Shown here one piece after another: positions 16,179 to 24,302 of a DNA stretch of 38,582 bases. Each line of letters starts with the position of its first letter. Positions within the stretch are counted from its first letter, which is position 1. Below the pieces are notes generated by a model. That model was not told the origin of the DNA and ran no database searches. It saw only the letters and a list, made by a program, of their open reading frames with translations. The stretch comes from a virus. The stretch is from positions 1 to 38,582 of the IMG/VR virus record IMGVR_UViG_3300020191_001507; one strand, 5' to 3'. The position numbers and the translations under genes were made by a program.

Positions 16179-17629
16179 AATTCTATTTTCTTTTTAATAT
16201 AGCGTTGTAAAAAATCTTCCAGTTCTTTGTTAGGCCATTGATTATAATGTTTTTGTTTTTTTTGAAGATCTTTAAAACTTAAATTCATTAATCCATGATC
16301 TCCCCAGTGCCAAACACTAACGCCCATATCAACTTTATACTGTTTATATATTGTATTACAACTTTTTACTGCCCAGTCAAGATCCATGTAATCATTTTCC
16401 CAATCTAATAATTCGTCAGCATATTTTAGAGAACTCACAGCATGTAAAGATTCAGAAGGTGTTTTTCTTCTTCTGTATCCTAATGCTTTCCAATTATTAC
16501 TTATAAAACTTAATTTTGAATCCATACTACTTAACGGTATTTCTAATGCATAAGTAGCACTTATGTCTCCTTTAGATGTCCAATTTTTCATAAGCCATTC
16601 AATGCCACTTTCCCAAGTTTCTTTAGTTTCAAACGGTAATCCACACACCATATTAATATTGCCTCGATATGGTTCTATTGCATCAAACCATTCTCGTATT
16701 TCGAGTAAGCCTTCTTTTACTTTTAATGGATCCATTCCTTTCCCTACACTAGAGCCAGTTTTTTTATTAAACGTTTCTATACCATACATATGCCCAAATA
16801 CACCTAACCGAGACAATGGATCCCATGTATCTTTATTAGCAATTAATAAATCTGCTCTCATAAATCCGTGCATTCTTAATTTAAAATTTAATGTATCAGC
16901 TACATTTGCATATTTTTCTATCATAGATTTATCTTGATTTAATGTTTCGTCTGCTGTATAATAATTTGTCACACCAAATTTATCATAAGCATCTCTAACA
17001 GTGTACTCAAAGTCAGAAGCAGCAGTTGAGTGATCGTCTTTTACGCCTAATATAGGATAATTGCAAAATTTGCAGGAAAATTTACAACCTCTTGTAAATT
17101 CTATGGTAAGCCACTCCCAAGGTTCTATAAGATCTCTATGTTCGTATATAACACCTAGTTCGTTCATCGGAAATGCAGGGTAAGTGTCATTAGCAAGAAT
17201 AATTTTTTTATTTTCCCATCTTGTGTCAAACTTGATAGTTCCGTTGTTTTGAAAATAATTAGCTAATTGTATTATTGCTTTTTCTGCATAACCTACAGTA
17301 TAATAATCTATTGATTCGTTATTAAATTTAGGATATGTATGACTGCCGTAAATAATTTTTATTTCTGGATAATAATCTTTGATCCAATGTGATAACATAT
17401 CTATATTCTCTGGCCAGTTACCAAACCAACACCCAAATCCTATAAACTTTGTTTTTTTATGTATTCGTGATTTAATAAAATTTTTTAGTTGTTCTAAAGT
17501 CCAAAAACTAGCAAAGTCTACAACTTCTATATCCCATCCATTATTCCTAAGGTAATGTGCAATACGATGCGGTCCTAGGAATCGATGGGGCATCATATCG
17601 TGTACACCGAATATTAATGCATGGTCCAT
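16175..17629 (-). CDS. B12-type radical SAM protein, tandem paralog 3 of 3
   Basis: The gene encodes 484 aa. Residues 1-150 form a cobalamin-binding-type domain (GPHRIAHYLRNNGWDIEVVDF at 19-39; IGFGCWFGNWPENI; IYGSHTYP). Radical SAM cysteines are C182, C186 and C189 in TRGCKFSCKFCNYPILG, then NYYTADETLNQD, FMRADLL, HMYGIETFNKKTGSSVGKGM and NMVCGLPFETKETW. It is a close paralog of the next two upstream genes, and 36017-37636 is a more distant fourth copy. The C-terminal 100 residues end in a charged FLQRYIKKKIEL tail shared with the paralogs. TAATG coupling joins it to the upstream gene and ATGA coupling to the amidinotransferase. The substrate is unknown. Confidence 0.92.
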   Translation of the reverse strand: MDHALIFGVHDMMPHRFLGPHRIAHYLRNNGWDIEVVDFASFWTLEQLKNFIKSRIHKKTKFIGFGCWFGNWPENIDMLSHWIKDYYPEIKIIYGSHTYPKFNNESIDYYTVGYAEKAIIQLANYFQNNGTIKFDTRWENKKIILANDTYPAFPMNELGVIYEHRDLIEPWEWLTIEFTRGCKFSCKFCNYPILGVKDDHSTAASDFEYTVRDAYDKFGVTNYYTADETLNQDKSMIEKYANVADTLNFKLRMHGFMRADLLIANKDTWDPLSRLGVFGHMYGIETFNKKTGSSVGKGMDPLKVKEGLLEIREWFDAIEPYRGNINMVCGLPFETKETWESGIEWLMKNWTSKGDISATYALEIPLSSMDSKLSFISNNWKALGYRRRKTPSESLHAVSSLKYADELLDWENDYMDLDWAVKSCNTIYKQYKVDMGVSVWHWGDHGLMNLSFKDLQKKQKHYNQWPNKELEDFLQRYIKKKIEL

Positions 17630-19110
17630 TATGTTCCCCAGGCTATTTTTTTCTTTTTATATCTTTCGTAAAATGCATCAACAACACCGTTTTGGTTATG
17701 GTGTAAATCTGATTTTATTATTTTAGATATAGCCCTATTATCATTTTTCAAAAGTAAACTATAATCGCTAAAGTGCCAAGAACCTACACCGTTTGTGGGG
17801 TTTAAAACACGGTATGCTTCCCCCATTGCCCATATAGCCCATTCTATATCCATATAATCATTTTCCCAGTCTAACAAGTCTTCAGTAAACATACCACCGC
17901 CCATAGTCAGTAACTTCTTTTGTTCAGTTCCGCTTTGTAACTTTGTCTTTCTATCTCGGTAACCCATATCCTTCCAACTTCGTGTAAATAAACTCGGCTT
18001 TGCATCACCAGTAGGTAAAGGAATTTCTAGTCTGTTAAATGCAGAGAATTCACCTGCCCAATTCTCTTTTAACCAGTCTACACCTTTCCAAAAAGTTTCT
18101 TTAGATTCATACGGTAGTCCAACAATCATACTAATATGACCTCTATAAATACTATTAGCCCTAAAATAATCTTTAATTTTTATTAAGCCTTCTTGTAATT
18201 TTTCAGTTTTCATTCCTTTACCTATAGTAGCACCTGACTTTCGATTAAAAGTTTCTATGCCATAATGATGACCGGTAATTCCAGTATCAACCATCATTTG
18301 CCAAGTATCGGGTTGTGCAATCATTAAATCAGCTCGCATAAATCCATGTGCTTGTAATTTAAAATCCCAAGTGTTTGCAACATTTGCAAACTTTCTCATC
18401 ATTTCTTTATCTTGATTTATTGTTTCGTCAGCAATGTAATAATTCGTAATGCCAAATCTATTATAAGCATCTTCAATTTGTTTTCTAAAATTTTCTGCAC
18501 TTATACTATGATCTTCTTTAATACCTAGAATGGGAAAATTACAGAATTGACATTTAAATTTACAACCTCTTGACAACTCTATAGTAAGCCATTCCCATTC
18601 CTCTAAAAAGTCTCTATCTTCGTAGTATGCTGCATACGTCTTCCTAGGCCATGCAGGATAGTCTTCATTAGCGTCAATAACTTCTTTGCCTTTCCATCTA
18701 GGAGAAAATTTTAAATTACATGGTTTTCCTAAAATGTCCTTTACAATTTCTAATATAGACTCTTCGCCGTATCCTACACTATAATAATCTATAGGTGATT
18801 CTCTTGTGTGAGGAGAAGACATACTACCATATACTAAAGGAATGTGCGGGTAAGTTTCTTTAAGCCATATTGTAAATGTTACTATTTCATCGGGCCATGT
18901 TCCGAACCATGCTCCGAAACCAAAAAACTTTATGTTTTCGTCCATTCTATTTTCAACTAAACTTTTTAGTTCGTCTAAAGTAAAATAGTAAGAATAATCT
19001 ACAACTTCTGCATCCCATCCTTCTTGTCTTAGAAATGTACATATTCTATGAGGACCTAAAGGACGATGTGTTCCGGCACGATGAACGCTAAAAATTATAC
19101 ATTTATTCAT
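17629..19110 (-). CDS. B12-type radical SAM protein, tandem paralog 2 of 3
   Basis: The gene encodes 493 aa. It has the same architecture as its neighbours: GPHRICTFLRQEGWDAEVVDY (residues 19-39), FGFGAWFGTWPDEI, cysteines C183, C187 and C190 in SRGCKFKCQFCNFPILG, then NYYIADETINQD, FMRADLMIAQPDTW, HHYGIETFNRKSGATIGKGM and IVGLPYESKETF. It differs from the other two in a longer C-terminal region with KLLTMGGGMFTEDLLDWENDYM. WENDYM is conserved in all three copies and may help form the substrate pocket. ATGA coupling to the upstream paralog and TAATG coupling downstream imply one mRNA. Sequential methylations, or the same reaction on different positions, would explain the copies. Confidence 0.92.
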   Translation of the reverse strand: MNKCIIFSVHRAGTHRPLGPHRICTFLRQEGWDAEVVDYSYYFTLDELKSLVENRMDENIKFFGFGAWFGTWPDEIVTFTIWLKETYPHIPLVYGSMSSPHTRESPIDYYSVGYGEESILEIVKDILGKPCNLKFSPRWKGKEVIDANEDYPAWPRKTYAAYYEDRDFLEEWEWLTIELSRGCKFKCQFCNFPILGIKEDHSISAENFRKQIEDAYNRFGITNYYIADETINQDKEMMRKFANVANTWDFKLQAHGFMRADLMIAQPDTWQMMVDTGITGHHYGIETFNRKSGATIGKGMKTEKLQEGLIKIKDYFRANSIYRGHISMIVGLPYESKETFWKGVDWLKENWAGEFSAFNRLEIPLPTGDAKPSLFTRSWKDMGYRDRKTKLQSGTEQKKLLTMGGGMFTEDLLDWENDYMDIEWAIWAMGEAYRVLNPTNGVGSWHFSDYSLLLKNDNRAISKIIKSDLHHNQNGVVDAFYERYKKKKIAWGT

Positions 19111-20543
19111 AAGTTTATTTTATTCCGTTTATATCTTTCGTAAAATGATTCTAATTCTCTATTCGGACTAGGGTTAGAACTTTTATTTAATTTTGATATC
19201 TTATTTAGATCATCTGTAACTAATCCGTAATCTCCGAACTGCCACATATTTATACCATTTACTGATGAAATTCTTTTATTTGCTATACTAACAATTTCAT
19301 CGGCAGTTTCTAAATTCATATAATCGTTTTCCCAATTTAGTAAAGATCGACCGTACCCAAAGTTTTGTTCTATATTTTTATGATAAGGTACTGTTGCTTC
19401 TCTATAGCCTAATTTTTCATAGTTAAGAGATATGTACGACAATTTTACATCCTTATCGTCAGTAGGAATATCTAAAGAAAATATAGTTGTATTTTCTCCC
19501 TTCCAATTATCGTAGCACCAATCTACTCCTGCATTAAATGAGTCTATGCTTTCATGTGGCAATCCGCATATTAAACTTATTACTCCTCGATAAGTGTCAT
19601 TCGACTTAAACCATTCCCGTGCTTCTAGCAAGCCATTTTTTAATTTATCAGGATGCATTCCTTTGCCAATACTACTACCAGATTTTTGATTAAATGTTTC
19701 AACCCCGTAGTAGTGGCCATAAAACCCTAACCTATTTAAAGGTTCCCACTGTTGCTTTTGCGCTACTAATAAATCAGCTCTTATAAATCCGTGCATTCTA
19801 GGTTTAAATTTTAGTGTATCGGCAACACTTGCAAATTTTTCTAATTTGTCTGTACTATCATTAAAAGTTTCGTCAGCAACATAATAATTAGTTACACCAA
19901 ATCTTTCGTAGGCATCCTTTAGTTGCACACCAAAGTCTTCGGCATCCCTACTATAATCGCTTCTGACTCCTAGTATAGGAAAATTACAAAATTTACATTT
20001 AAATTTGCATCCACGAGATAGTTCTATACTTAACCACTCCCAGGATTCTATAAAATCTCTATCTTGGTATATAACATTAAGAGACTTCATTGGGTATGAT
20101 GTGTAAACATCTAATGCAGAAACAACTTTTTTATCTTTAAATCTTTCATCAAATTTTACTTCGCTATTTGATAAAAGTTTTACTATTGCATTTTCTCCGT
20201 AACCTACAACATAGTAATCTATACTATTAGAGTCAAACCAAGGATAAGAATGACTACCCCAAATTATCTTTACATCAGGATATGTTTCCTTAATCCAGGT
20301 AGTAATAGACTCGTAAGTTTTTGTCCAAACGCCAAAAAATGCACTAAATCCGCAAAATTTTGTTGCCGAGGTTATTCGTAAAGCACAGTATTCTTTTATT
20401 TCTTCGATGCTAAATTGCTCTACAAAATCTAAAACTTCTATATCCCATTCTTGTTCTCGCAAGAAAGAAGCAACACGATGAGGACCTAACATTCTCCTAA
20501 CTGTTGGTAAACTTGTAATACTGAATAATAGACCGTGGCTCAT
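19107..20543 (-). CDS. B12-type radical SAM protein, tandem paralog 1 of 3
   Basis: The gene encodes 478 aa and is first in its minus-strand operon. The N-terminal cobalamin-binding-type domain has GPHRVASFLREQEWDIEVLDF (residues 20-40) and CGFSAFFGVWTKTY. Radical SAM cysteines are C179, C183 and C186 in SRGCKFKCKFCNFPILG, followed by NYYVADETFNDS, FIRADLLVAQKQQW, HYYGVETFNQKSGSSIGKGM and LICGLPHESIDSF. The start ATG at 20543 lies about 38 nt after the predicted late transcription start, with AGGA about 10 nt upstream of the ATG, so this gene has a normal leader. The divergent partner at 20594 does not. Confidence 0.92.
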   Translation of the reverse strand: MSHGLLFSITSLPTVRRMLGPHRVASFLREQEWDIEVLDFVEQFSIEEIKEYCALRITSATKFCGFSAFFGVWTKTYESITTWIKETYPDVKIIWGSHSYPWFDSNSIDYYVVGYGENAIVKLLSNSEVKFDERFKDKKVVSALDVYTSYPMKSLNVIYQDRDFIESWEWLSIELSRGCKFKCKFCNFPILGVRSDYSRDAEDFGVQLKDAYERFGVTNYYVADETFNDSTDKLEKFASVADTLKFKPRMHGFIRADLLVAQKQQWEPLNRLGFYGHYYGVETFNQKSGSSIGKGMHPDKLKNGLLEAREWFKSNDTYRGVISLICGLPHESIDSFNAGVDWCYDNWKGENTTIFSLDIPTDDKDVKLSYISLNYEKLGYREATVPYHKNIEQNFGYGRSLLNWENDYMNLETADEIVSIANKRISSVNGINMWQFGDYGLVTDDLNKISKLNKSSNPSPNRELESFYERYKRNKINL

Positions 20544-20580
20544 AAACTGCCAATCCTAGCATAGAGAGATATTTCCGTCA

Positions 20581-20594
20581 TATAAATATTTATA
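20581..20594. promoter_or_regulatory. Bidirectional late promoter, palindromic
   Basis: TATAAATATTTATA is a perfect 14-bp palindrome that carries TATAAATA in both directions. Rightwards (20581-20588) the predicted +1 is 20594, exactly the A of the ATG of the oxygenase gene, giving a leaderless mRNA. Leftwards (20594-20587) the predicted +1 is about 20581, leaving a 38-nt leader with AGGA before the ATG at 20543. Confidence 0.65.
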
Positions 20595-21211
20595 TGAACC
20601 TACAATCCGAGACATTCGACATTGACATCTTTGCAACTAAAATATATAAAGCAAGATACAATAAAAGTATAAAAGATATAGAAAGTGTGCTCTTTGAAGT
20701 AGTGAATTTCGATCAAGTATTAAAGAACAATCAAGGATCAATGAGAGGCAATGGTATATGTTCTTACGTCCATAAAAGAGATTTACAATACGATCCAAGG
20801 TTTTCTGATGTAGTAGAATTTATTACAAATAGTTGTAAAGAATATTGGAAAAATTGCGGATTTAATTCAAAATATATTCCTATTATAAAAGAAATGTGGT
20901 TTAACATTTACAACACGGATAGCCATATAGATTTACATAATCACTCTCCTATGGTTACAACTTGTAGTTTTTATATAAAAAAACAATTAAACAACAGTAA
21001 TCTTGTATTTGAAAATCCTTTATCTACGTTACTCAAACACCAACCTTATAGCATTGATAAAGAAACATATCATACACTTTTTGAAAATGAAATAAATGCA
21101 GAAACAGGTGATATTGTATTATTTCCAGGATGGTTAAATCATAAAACGCTTCCTAATAAATCAACTGAACAACGAATAATGATTGGTGCAAATATATGCA
21201 GCGGCGTTTAG
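20594..21211 (+). CDS. 2OG-Fe(II) oxygenase, TIGR02466-like, probably leaderless
   Basis: The gene encodes 205 aa. EMWFNIYNTDSHIDLHNHSP (residues 100-119) provides H115 and H117. GDIVLFPGWLNHKTLPNKS (172-190) provides the distal H183, and RIMIGAN (194-200) the basic residue R194 expected to bind 2-oxoglutarate. The spacing and the LFPxxLxHxxxPN block match putative oxygenases of the TIGR02466 family, in which the first site is HxH rather than HxD. The substrate is unknown. No Shine-Dalgarno precedes the ATG, and the late-promoter motif ends five bases before it. Its 3' end overlaps the methyltransferase gene by 16 nt. Confidence 0.85.
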   Translation: MNLQSETFDIDIFATKIYKARYNKSIKDIESVLFEVVNFDQVLKNNQGSMRGNGICSYVHKRDLQYDPRFSDVVEFITNSCKEYWKNCGFNSKYIPIIKEMWFNIYNTDSHIDLHNHSPMVTTCSFYIKKQLNNSNLVFENPLSTLLKHQPYSIDKETYHTLFENEINAETGDIVLFPGWLNHKTLPNKSTEQRIMIGANICSGV

Positions 21212-21852
21212 AACCCCAATTGATGCTTAAAGATTATAGTGTAAAAGCATTTGCAGAAGCAGATAAAACTCCTACACGAAAATTATTTTTAAAATTACTA
21301 GACGACTATTTTAGTCCTAAAACGTTTAATAATGTTTTAGATTTGTGTTGCGGGCCTGCCCAGTACACAATAGACCTAGCAGAAATGTTATACTGTCAAA
21401 TTGATGCAATTGATGGTTCGTCTCCTATGCTAGATATTGCAAAAACAAATATAGAAGAAAGCGGTTTAGATCATTGTATTCAACTGCATAATTTACATTT
21501 ACCTTTTATCACTGATAAAAAATATGATCTTATAGTATGCGTAAATAGTTTGCATCATTTTCACAATCCTAAGGACTTTTGGATTACCTTAAAACATCAT
21601 TCTAAAAAAGGCACAAGTGTACTAGTAATTGATTTAGCAAGACCTAAAACAAGTCCGAGTAAAGTTGTAGAATATTATAGTAGTAACGAATCGAGATATT
21701 TTCAAAATGACTTTTATAATAGTTTACATGCTGCATTTACTAAAGAAGAAGTACAAGGACAATTATATAATCTTGGTTTAGACTTAAATGTTGAATATCA
21801 ACCTTCTGCATTAGATGGTTTTGGAATGATAATAGTCTGGGGAGAATTATGA
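21196..21852 (+). CDS. Class I SAM-dependent methyltransferase
   Basis: The gene encodes 218 aa. NVLDLCCGPAQYTIDLA (residues 46-62) is the SAM-binding motif I, IDAIDGSSPMLDIA (69-82) motif II, YDLIVCVNSLHHFHNP the motif IV region, and SVLVIDLARPK motif V-VI. A typical UbiE/BioC-like small-molecule or macromolecule O/N/C-methyltransferase cannot be told apart further. The start could instead be the ATG at 21223, which lies after the upstream stop; the core is unaffected. It sits between an oxygenase gene and the tail-fibre-like gene, so methylation of the fibre or of its receptor glycan is possible. The ATG of the next gene overlaps its stop. Confidence 0.9.
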   Translation: MQRRLEPQLMLKDYSVKAFAEADKTPTRKLFLKLLDDYFSPKTFNNVLDLCCGPAQYTIDLAEMLYCQIDAIDGSSPMLDIAKTNIEESGLDHCIQLHNLHLPFITDKKYDLIVCVNSLHHFHNPKDFWITLKHHSKKGTSVLVIDLARPKTSPSKVVEYYSSNESRYFQNDFYNSLHAAFTKEEVQGQLYNLGLDLNVEYQPSALDGFGMIIVWGEL

Positions 21853-22805
21853 TAGAACATATTATAGAAACAGATGGTAACAATACACCTCTTTTCGTAA
21901 AAGGACTTACTAGTGGGTTTAAGAAAAATCAACCTAGTATAAAAATTGGAGCAGCCCGCGGCACTCATGAAAATCCTCAGATAGTACAGCAAGGAGATCA
22001 ATTAGGTACTTTAAAGTTTAACGCATATACAGGCGCTGCTGGCGAACCTTATGGAAATGCTGCATTTATAAGTGCAATAGCAAGTGAAACTCCTAGTTTT
22101 GGGCAAAAAACTATAGATGCAGAACTTTTATTAGGATCTATTAACAGTGTTGCAACAGGAGACTTTGTTACAATAAATTCTAAAGGTATTATTAAACCAA
22201 AAGGAATTATAATAGAACACACTCTTAATAGTGTGGCGCAACGTGATAAATCAAAACCTTGGTGGCTTTCCGGAGGAACAGATTTTAGTTATCCGGTCCC
22301 TATAACAATAAACACAACTAGCACAGGTATACTTATTGCACAAACAGGAAACTTTAAACAACCTGCTATGCGTTTTGAAAGTTATGATAACAATCCATTA
22401 AAAGCTGGGTGGACTACTTTTAACAGATTTCGAGGTACACCCGATAATCCTGAATCTTTAAAAAATGGTGACTTCATATATGCATTTGACTGGATGGGAA
22501 AATCATCAGATGAACCATGGGAATGGGGAATGGCTCAAACTGCAATTATAGATGACGATCCGGGTGAGGGATATTTACCTACAAGTATGAACTGGGTTAC
22601 TAGATTAGAACCATTCGGTGAACCAAAGGTTGCAGTAAAGATTAGTAGTAATGGCACACTTACTACTAATTACGGTAGTGTAATAAATGAAAATTTAGAG
22701 TTAAACGTAGAAGAAGTAAAAAATGTTAACTTAGAAGATGTAAAATTTGTTAAAGTAAAAGTTAACGGTGAGTATAGAGCAATGCCTACTTATTCATTTG
22801 GATGA
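21849..22805 (+). CDS. Tail-fibre-like phage structural protein
   Basis: The gene encodes 318 aa. GAARGTHENPQIVQQGDQLG (residues 34-53) followed by LKFNAYTG matches the conserved pattern of phage tail-fibre and appendage proteins (RGT..NP..V..GD.LG...F.GY.G). Beta-rich, Gly/Thr/Ser-rich segments follow, with PWWLSGGTDFSYP and GWTTFNRFRGTPDNPESL. The C-terminus ENLELNVEEVKNVNLEDVKFV ends in a short NGEYRAMPTYSFG tail like a strand-exchange fibre tip. It is the only virion-type gene in the window and the best evidence that the locus is phage-derived. GGAG lies 5 nt before the ATG. It could be a substrate of the surrounding oxygenases and methyltransferases, which is inference. Its 3' end overlaps the convergent 65-aa gene by 16 nt. 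Confidence 0.85.
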   Translation: MIEHIIETDGNNTPLFVKGLTSGFKKNQPSIKIGAARGTHENPQIVQQGDQLGTLKFNAYTGAAGEPYGNAAFISAIASETPSFGQKTIDAELLLGSINSVATGDFVTINSKGIIKPKGIIIEHTLNSVAQRDKSKPWWLSGGTDFSYPVPITINTTSTGILIAQTGNFKQPAMRFESYDNNPLKAGWTTFNRFRGTPDNPESLKNGDFIYAFDWMGKSSDEPWEWGMAQTAIIDDDPGEGYLPTSMNWVTRLEPFGEPKVAVKISSNGTLTTNYGSVINENLELNVEEVKNVNLEDVKFVKVKVNGEYRAMPTYSFG

Positions 22806-22987
22806 ATACCAACCTCTTCAATTTTAATATCTTTTCCTTGCCATGACCAAATAGTATGATCGTACCAAGTATGAGATCCTGTACTTTGCGATTCGGCAAA
22901 AATATACAAACTTGTTTCAAGTTGAACTATCTTCTTGCCATCTTTCCAGTGACTTATGTAACTTAAACATTCTTTAAATTTAGACAT
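22790..22987 (-). CDS. Small hypothetical protein, 65 aa
   Basis: The gene encodes 65 aa rich in aromatic residues (SYISHWKDG, SHTWYDHTIWSWQGKDIK) with no membrane segment. GGAAAAG lies about 4 nt before the ATG, and the start overlaps the end of the upstream gene by 25 nt, as expected for a genuine last gene of the minus-strand operon. It fills an otherwise empty 157-nt gap. The beta-strand and tryptophan pattern could suit a small fibre-associated or binding protein, but I do not recognise it. Confidence 0.6.
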   Translation of the reverse strand: MSKFKECLSYISHWKDGKKIVQLETSLYIFAESQSTGSHTWYDHTIWSWQGKDIKIEEVGIHPNE

Positions 22988-23760
22988 TTTTCTTTTCCGT
23001 ATTCGCTTAAATTTTTTATAGTATCAAATAATAATCGTTCTGTCTCTAAACTGTAATCTGTTCTAGATCTATATGCATTGATTATACCTTCGGCTCTGCG
23101 AAATCCGTTAATGCTTGATTTCCAAAATTCGGCTGCATTATCTAAGTCTAACGCTGTATCGACTTCAAAGAATACACTATCTTTAAAATAAAAATTTTCA
23201 TTTACAAAGTGGTTTACTAAAACATGATTTGGACTGTAATATGCAAGATTCTTTTGTTTACATTGTACTCCTAAGTTATAATATGCATCGACTACTTTTT
23301 TAATATATGATTTAAAGTCTTCAACAACATTATTACTATTCGTCATTATATTAAATAACATATAAGGCGGCGGATAACCTAACTCGCCTGGGCTACTAAA
23401 ATAAGTATAGATATATTGTTCACCTTCTATTTGAACAGATGAGTAATTTTTTAATGTAGGAAATTCAGGCATGGGATCTAACTTTTGATAATTTGAAATA
23501 CCCCTAATTTTATTAGGATGGTATTCTTGCAAACAATGCATGTCTCCGTTAACTTTTAGACAATGAACATATCTATAGCTAATTGTTTTTATTTCCTCAT
23601 CGGTTATGTCCCACACACAATAATCAGGTCTATCTTTATATATGTAAAGCTTAGTAATAGAATCTCTTGGATTTTGTTTTACAAACTCGTCAAATGTTTT
23701 TGTCCAGTTATCAAAGGTATAACATTTATCAACTATTATTTGTTTTAAATCTTCAATCAA
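22963..23760 (-). CDS. Hypothetical protein, 265 aa, TTG start
   Basis: The gene encodes 265 aa and is not recognised. The TTG at 23760 overlaps the upstream TGA as TTGA and has AAAGGAA 8 nt before it; no nearby ATG keeps the N-terminus. Notable segments are CVWDITDEEIKTISYRYVHCL, SPGELGYPPPYMLFNIM, and a C-terminal helix pair with SINGFRRAEGIINAYRSRTDYSLETERLLFD. There is no signal peptide, membrane helix or metal-binding motif. DITDEE...IS resembles the linker of small domains in tail or chaperone proteins only superficially. Its place between the oxygenase array and the tail-fibre-like gene could mean it is a fibre assembly factor or an oxygenase partner; both are guesses. Confidence 0.7.
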   Translation of the reverse strand: MIEDLKQIIVDKCYTFDNWTKTFDEFVKQNPRDSITKLYIYKDRPDYCVWDITDEEIKTISYRYVHCLKVNGDMHCLQEYHPNKIRGISNYQKLDPMPEFPTLKNYSSVQIEGEQYIYTYFSSPGELGYPPPYMLFNIMTNSNNVVEDFKSYIKKVVDAYYNLGVQCKQKNLAYYSPNHVLVNHFVNENFYFKDSVFFEVDTALDLDNAAEFWKSSINGFRRAEGIINAYRSRTDYSLETERLLFDTIKNLSEYGKEKCLNLKNV

Positions 23761-24302
23761 GGTATTTCCTTTTGACTTATTTGAAGTACAATTCTAGGTG
23801 TAAGTCCTATATTAACACTTCCGTGTAAGTCATTGTCTTGATCGTACCTAAACAAGTCACCTGACGCATATCCGCTAACAAATTTATTTTCGTGTATAAA
23901 CACATGCCCAGGTTCATAATCTTTCCATGGCATCCAAAATCTATAATTATTGTCGTGTACATTTACAGTATCTCTGTGTAGCGGCATAAACTGTCCCGGC
24001 ATCTGCTTTACTATCCACCAGTCTCCTTGTAAATATTTGTTAAGCTCGCCCATATCTAAGTCAAAAGGACAGTTACGATTATCAAATATTTCAGCCATGA
24101 TTAGATTATTTCCATACGGACCATTAGTAAACATATCGGCTTGGTTATCATCTGTGGCTAGTGTTTGGTCTACATTAATTTCAACGTCATCATCTTTGCC
24201 GTCATGATCTTTCCAAGGACTAATCTCTATACCCTTAGTAGAAATTAATGTATCTATCCATTCTTGTTTAACTAAGTGATTAAAATTACCGTAAAATTTC
24301 AT
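23757..24302 (-). CDS. Asp-beta-hydroxylase-like oxygenase, array member 1
   Basis: The gene encodes 181 aa. The ATG at 24302 is chosen over 24317 because GGAG sits 7 nt before it and all paralogs begin with the same NYxxW-type segment (here MKFYGNFNHLVKQEW). MPLHRD gives iron ligands H109 and D111, then FWMPWKDYEPGHVF, and DLHGSVNIGLTPRIVLQ gives distal H160 and basic R170. This HxD...H...R set on a jelly roll suggests a 2-oxoglutarate/Fe(II) or Asp/Asn beta-hydroxylase-like dioxygenase. Four paralogs follow in 25022-27338. The array may have grown by tandem duplication and diversification. Confidence 0.85.
   Translation of the reverse strand: MKFYGNFNHLVKQEWIDTLISTKGIEISPWKDHDGKDDDVEINVDQTLATDDNQADMFTNGPYGNNLIMAEIFDNRNCPFDLDMGELNKYLQGDWWIVKQMPGQFMPLHRDTVNVHDNNYRFWMPWKDYEPGHVFIHENKFVSGYASGDLFRYDQDNDLHGSVNIGLTPRIVLQISQKEIP

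Noticed and set aside
16563-16937. 124-aa open frame on the plus strand opposite a radical SAM gene
   Set aside because: It is antisense to well-conserved radical SAM motifs, has no ribosome binding site and reads as a mirror of coding constraints on the other strand.
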